NCBI GenBank assembly: GCA_017455565.1
Contig: JAFSZV010000049.1
Span: 1 to 64,000, forward strand
Reading direction: 5' to 3'
Source of the DNA: Clostridia bacterium
Lineage (GTDB): Bacteria; Bacillota; Clostridia; Oscillospirales; Butyricicoccaceae
DNA: 64,000 nucleotides
Position 1 is the stretch's first letter. The number at the start of each line of letters is the position of its first letter. The position numbers and the translations under genes are program-made. This document shows, one piece after another, positions 62,031 through 64,000 of this stretch. Under the pieces are notes generated by a model. That model ran no database searches. It saw only the letters and a program-made list of their open reading frames with translations, and was not told the DNA's origin.

Positions 62031-63197
62031 TTACGGCATGGTGCCGCCGCCCGCTTCCTCCAGAAGGCACAGCGAGACGCACAGCCGGGCCTGCAGCTCA
62101 AAATCCCGCGGATCGCCCCAAAGCTGCCGGGCCTTGCGGATTCGGTAACGGACGGTGTTGGGATGCTGATACAGCGCCTGGGCCGTGCGGGCAAAGTCGC
62201 CTTCGTTTCTGACATAGGCGGTCAGCGTGTCCCACAGGGCGGTGGAGTTGCGGCGGTCATAGCTCTGCAGCGTCTCGGTCTGACGGCGGGCGGCGGCCAT
62301 AGCCGTCCGGCTGCGCAGCAGGGGAAGAAGATACTGCATGGAGCCAAGCTGGCTCCAGCCCAGCGTGTCCTTGTCCCACAGGGCGGCGGTTTTGGCGGCG
62401 AACAGGCTTTGTTCCACACACAGGTCCAGATCCTGGCGGGCGTCGCAAGGCAGACTGAGTCCCACGCGGCACACTTGGGACGTCATGCGAAGGGCCTGCA
62501 GCTTGGCGCGCAGCGCCAGACCGGCGGAGGCTTCCTCCAGCGGGCTTTGACAGGAGAGCAGCAGCAGAACGCCGCCCCGGTATAAAAAGAGGCTGTAATG
62601 CAGACCACGCTCGTCCAGCGGGACGAAACGGGCGCTTTCGCGGGAGGGGAGAGGATGGTTTTCAAAGCCGGGGCGCAAAAGGGCATAAGCGGCGGCGCAC
62701 CGGGGCCGCAGGCGCTCGTCCAGCTGATGGGAAAGGAGGGCGACGGCCGAGCCGTCCCGGGGGGAGGAAAGAAGCTCATCCAGCAACCGGCTGTAGATCA
62801 CCTGCTGGTCCCGCTCTTTCATCAGATCGCTGACGGCGATGATGATGTCCTCCATGGAGGTGGTGTGGAAGGTGAAAATGGGGATGCTGGCGGCTTCGGC
62901 CAGACGGCGGAGCTGCTCGGAGATGGTGAAATAATAGACCGTTTTGATGGCGAAACCCGAGATCCCCTTTACCGCCAGCGCACGGAAGGCGTCGAGGATC
63001 AGCGACTCGTCGTTTTTGGCAAAATAGAGGGAGGACAAAATGAAATCCCCCCGCTGGAAGGCGGAGTAATCCCGGGCGTCGGTCTCGTAATCCAGCATGG
63101 TGACGTTGGTGATCTCGTTTTCCAGACCGCCCTCGCCGGCTTGAAGCTCGAATTCCTGAAAGGACGTCAGATGAAGCGCCTCGCGGACCCGGATCAT
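62031..63197 (-). CDS. PucR-family transcriptional regulator
   Basis: The 388-aa protein has the PucR plan: an N-terminal PucR sensing domain (about 5-125; LENEITNVTMLDYETDARDY and FAKNDESLILDAFRALAVKGISGFAIK), a middle GGDEF-like region, and a C-terminal PucR helix-turn-helix (about 325-380; YVRNEGDFARTAQALYQHPNTVRYRIRKAR). GGGGGAG precedes the ATG at 63197; the longer frame to 63254 has no ribosome site. It is divergent from 2,4-diaminopentanoate dehydrogenase with two perfect palindromes between them, so it most likely controls that catabolic locus in response to an amino-acid-derived signal. Confidence 0.93.
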   Translation of the reverse strand: MIRVREALHLTSFQEFELQAGEGGLENEITNVTMLDYETDARDYSAFQRGDFILSSLYFAKNDESLILDAFRALAVKGISGFAIKTVYYFTISEQLRRLAEAASIPIFTFHTTSMEDIIIAVSDLMKERDQQVIYSRLLDELLSSPRDGSAVALLSHQLDERLRPRCAAAYALLRPGFENHPLPSRESARFVPLDERGLHYSLFLYRGGVLLLLSCQSPLEEASAGLALRAKLQALRMTSQVCRVGLSLPCDARQDLDLCVEQSLFAAKTAALWDKDTLGWSQLGSMQYLLPLLRSRTAMAAARRQTETLQSYDRRNSTALWDTLTAYVRNEGDFARTAQALYQHPNTVRYRIRKARQLWGDPRDFELQARLCVSLCLLEEAGGGTMP

Positions 63198-63261
63198 GGC
63201 GGCTCCCCCTCTCGTTTTTTCTTTAAGGATATCACAGGAAAAACTCCGTCGCAAGAGGATG

Positions 63262-63309
63262 TTTGTAATTTTTACAAATATCGAAAATTATTTTGTAATT
63301 TTTACAAAA
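63262..63309. promoter_or_regulatory. Two perfect palindromes, probable PucR operators
   Basis: TTTGTAATTTTTACAAA occurs at 63262-63278 and, extended by one matched base on each side, at 63291-63309. Centres are 30 bp apart, near three helical turns. The second ends 9 bp upstream of the -35 of the rightward gene, an activator position. Confidence 0.75.
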
Positions 63310-63317
63310 TGTGGGTA

Positions 63318-63346
63318 TTGCCGGGGCTTTTTCGGTGTGATATGAT
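63318..63346 (+). promoter_or_regulatory. Promoter of the diaminopentanoate dehydrogenase gene
   Basis: TTGCCG and TATGAT are spaced by 17 bp; the weak -35 suits activation by a regulator bound just upstream. Confidence 0.65.
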
Positions 63347-63426
63347 GAAAGTGCCTTTAAACGAGGCGGTTTTTTCAAAAAATTTGGTTATATTTTTCAT
63401 GTATTGTGTGACTGAAGGAGGAAGTT

Positions 63427-64000
63427 ATGAAAAACGTAAAAGTCATTATCTGGGGTCTGGGCGCCATGGGCGGCGGCATTGCCGACATGCTGCTGAAGAA
63501 AAAGGGCGTTGATATCGTCGGCGTGGCCGGCCGCGGCGCCAAGATCGGCAAGAGCATGTACGATTACATCAAGACGCCCCGGGGCAATCGTCCCGACGTG
63601 CGCATCAGCGCGCCCGAAGACGTCATCAAGCCCGGCGCAGCCGACATCGTCATGCTGTGCACCGATTCCTTTACCAAGGAAGCCTTCCCCCGGATGAAGT
63701 TCATTCTGGAGCAGGGCATCAACTGCATCACATCCGCCGAGGAGATGGCCTATCCCAAGGCGAAGAATCCCGAGCTGGCTGAGGAGCTGGACAGGATCGC
63801 CAAGAAAAACGGCGTCTCTCTGCTGGGCACCGGCATCAATCCCGGCCTGATTATGGATTTGCTGGTTTTGATCTGGACTGGCTGCATGGAGGATGTGGAA
63901 CACATTGTTTCCCGCCGGGTCAACAGCCTGTCCCCCTTCGGCCCCGCCGTCATGAGCGAGCAGGGTATCGGCATCACCAAGGAAGAGTTCTATCTCCGCA
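63427..64000 (+). CDS. ord: 2,4-diaminopentanoate dehydrogenase (partial, runs off right edge)
   Basis: The visible 191 residues begin MKNVKVIIWGLGAMGGGIAD, a Rossmann dinucleotide motif. They continue with VVMLCT-like DIVMLCTDSFTKEAFP, CITSAEEMAYPKAKNPELAEEL and GTGINPGLIMDLLVLIWTGC, the pattern of the dihydrodipicolinate-reductase-like 2,4-diaminopentanoate dehydrogenase of oxidative ornithine fermentation. That enzyme oxidises 2,4-diaminopentanoate to 2-amino-4-oxopentanoate. GAAGGAGG precedes the ATG. Other ornithine-pathway genes would be expected to the right. Relatives with other amino-acid substrates exist, so the exact substrate is inferred. Confidence 0.85.
   Translation, partial: MKNVKVIIWGLGAMGGGIADMLLKKKGVDIVGVAGRGAKIGKSMYDYIKTPRGNRPDVRISAPEDVIKPGAADIVMLCTDSFTKEAFPRMKFILEQGINCITSAEEMAYPKAKNPELAEELDRIAKKNGVSLLGTGINPGLIMDLLVLIWTGCMEDVEHIVSRRVNSLSPFGPAVMSEQGIGITKEEFYLR

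Noticed and set aside
63318..63346. A sigma-54 promoter for the diaminopentanoate dehydrogenase gene
   Set aside because: No GG/GC pair at -24/-12 spacing is present, and PucR proteins lack a sigma-54 activator domain. A sigma-A-type promoter fits with 17-bp spacing.

Overview
The window is a 64 kb piece of a GC-rich (coding regions well above 50% G+C) low-G+C-lineage Firmicute chromosome, most like an anaerobic gut member of the Clostridia (Oscillospiraceae-type). The evidence is the gene content: RNase J, TepA, a gdpP-rplI-dnaB-tilS-hpt-ftsH run, BceRS-BceAB and YtrA-type cell-envelope modules, a tRNA-Trp T-box, a ZTP riboswitch, M3 and M32 peptidases, and a 2,4-diaminopentanoate dehydrogenase typical of ornithine fermenters. 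Family assignments come from reading translated motifs; no search was run.

Layout. 1-210: AT-rich remnant of an IS1182-like transposase with a perfect hairpin. 245-9100: mostly minus-strand housekeeping genes (M3 oligopeptidase, RNase J, TepA plus a coupled small gene, a Sua5-CoaE fusion, prfA) and an XRE regulator with a repeat-rich operator. 9227-18405: plus-strand run gdpP, rplI, dnaB, tilS, hpt, ftsH, cca. ftsH is interrupted by an in-frame TAG exactly at the Walker B glutamate. 18584-26865: a small membrane protein, M32 carboxypeptidase, a BceRS/BceAB-like peptide-sensing and detoxification module (minus), a zinc-ribbon membrane protein and an MBL hydrolase. 26990-28210: a decayed IS110-family element whose upstream non-coding end still folds like a bridge-RNA region. 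28286-30961: YfcC-type transporter plus M20 amidohydrolase. 31052-32048: tRNA-Thr(CGU) with a degenerate 5' half copy beside its promoter, and a YczE/YitT-like membrane protein. 32219-36179: rpsF-ssb-rpsR, a cytidylate-kinase-like gene, then zinc-ribbon, DUF5685 and J-domain genes. 36198-40408: T-box-controlled trpS, a CNNM/CorC protein and a MATE exporter. 40481-44755: GntR-ABC-permease-amidase-VanZ operon. 44912-49656: a D,D-carboxypeptidase, an MgtC-like and cation/proton antiporter pair, and a membrane protein. 49737-61727: one long purine operon read leftward, purE-C-F-M-N-O-H-D-L-folD, preceded by a ZTP riboswitch. 62031-64000: a PucR-type regulator divergent from 2,4-diaminopentanoate dehydrogenase (cut by the window end), with two perfect palindromes between them.

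How it works together. The purine operon carries nine enzymes of IMP synthesis plus FolD, which supplies formyl-folate; it is switched by ZMP/ZTP, the intermediate that builds up when formyl-folate is short. IMP formation is split between a stand-alone AICAR transformylase and a PurO-type cyclohydrolase, and the PurF lacks the usual N-terminal catalytic cysteine. Two ABC modules and their regulators suggest sensing of cell-wall-active compounds. The right edge starts an amino-acid fermentation locus.

The most unusual observations are the ftsH amber codon together with the complete absence of TAG among the 58 complete gene ends I read (30 TGA, 28 TAA), the Sua5-CoaE fusion, the DUF5685/J-domain gene pair with isoprenoid-synthase-like aspartate motifs, the Cys1-less PurF, and the paired PucR-site palindromes.
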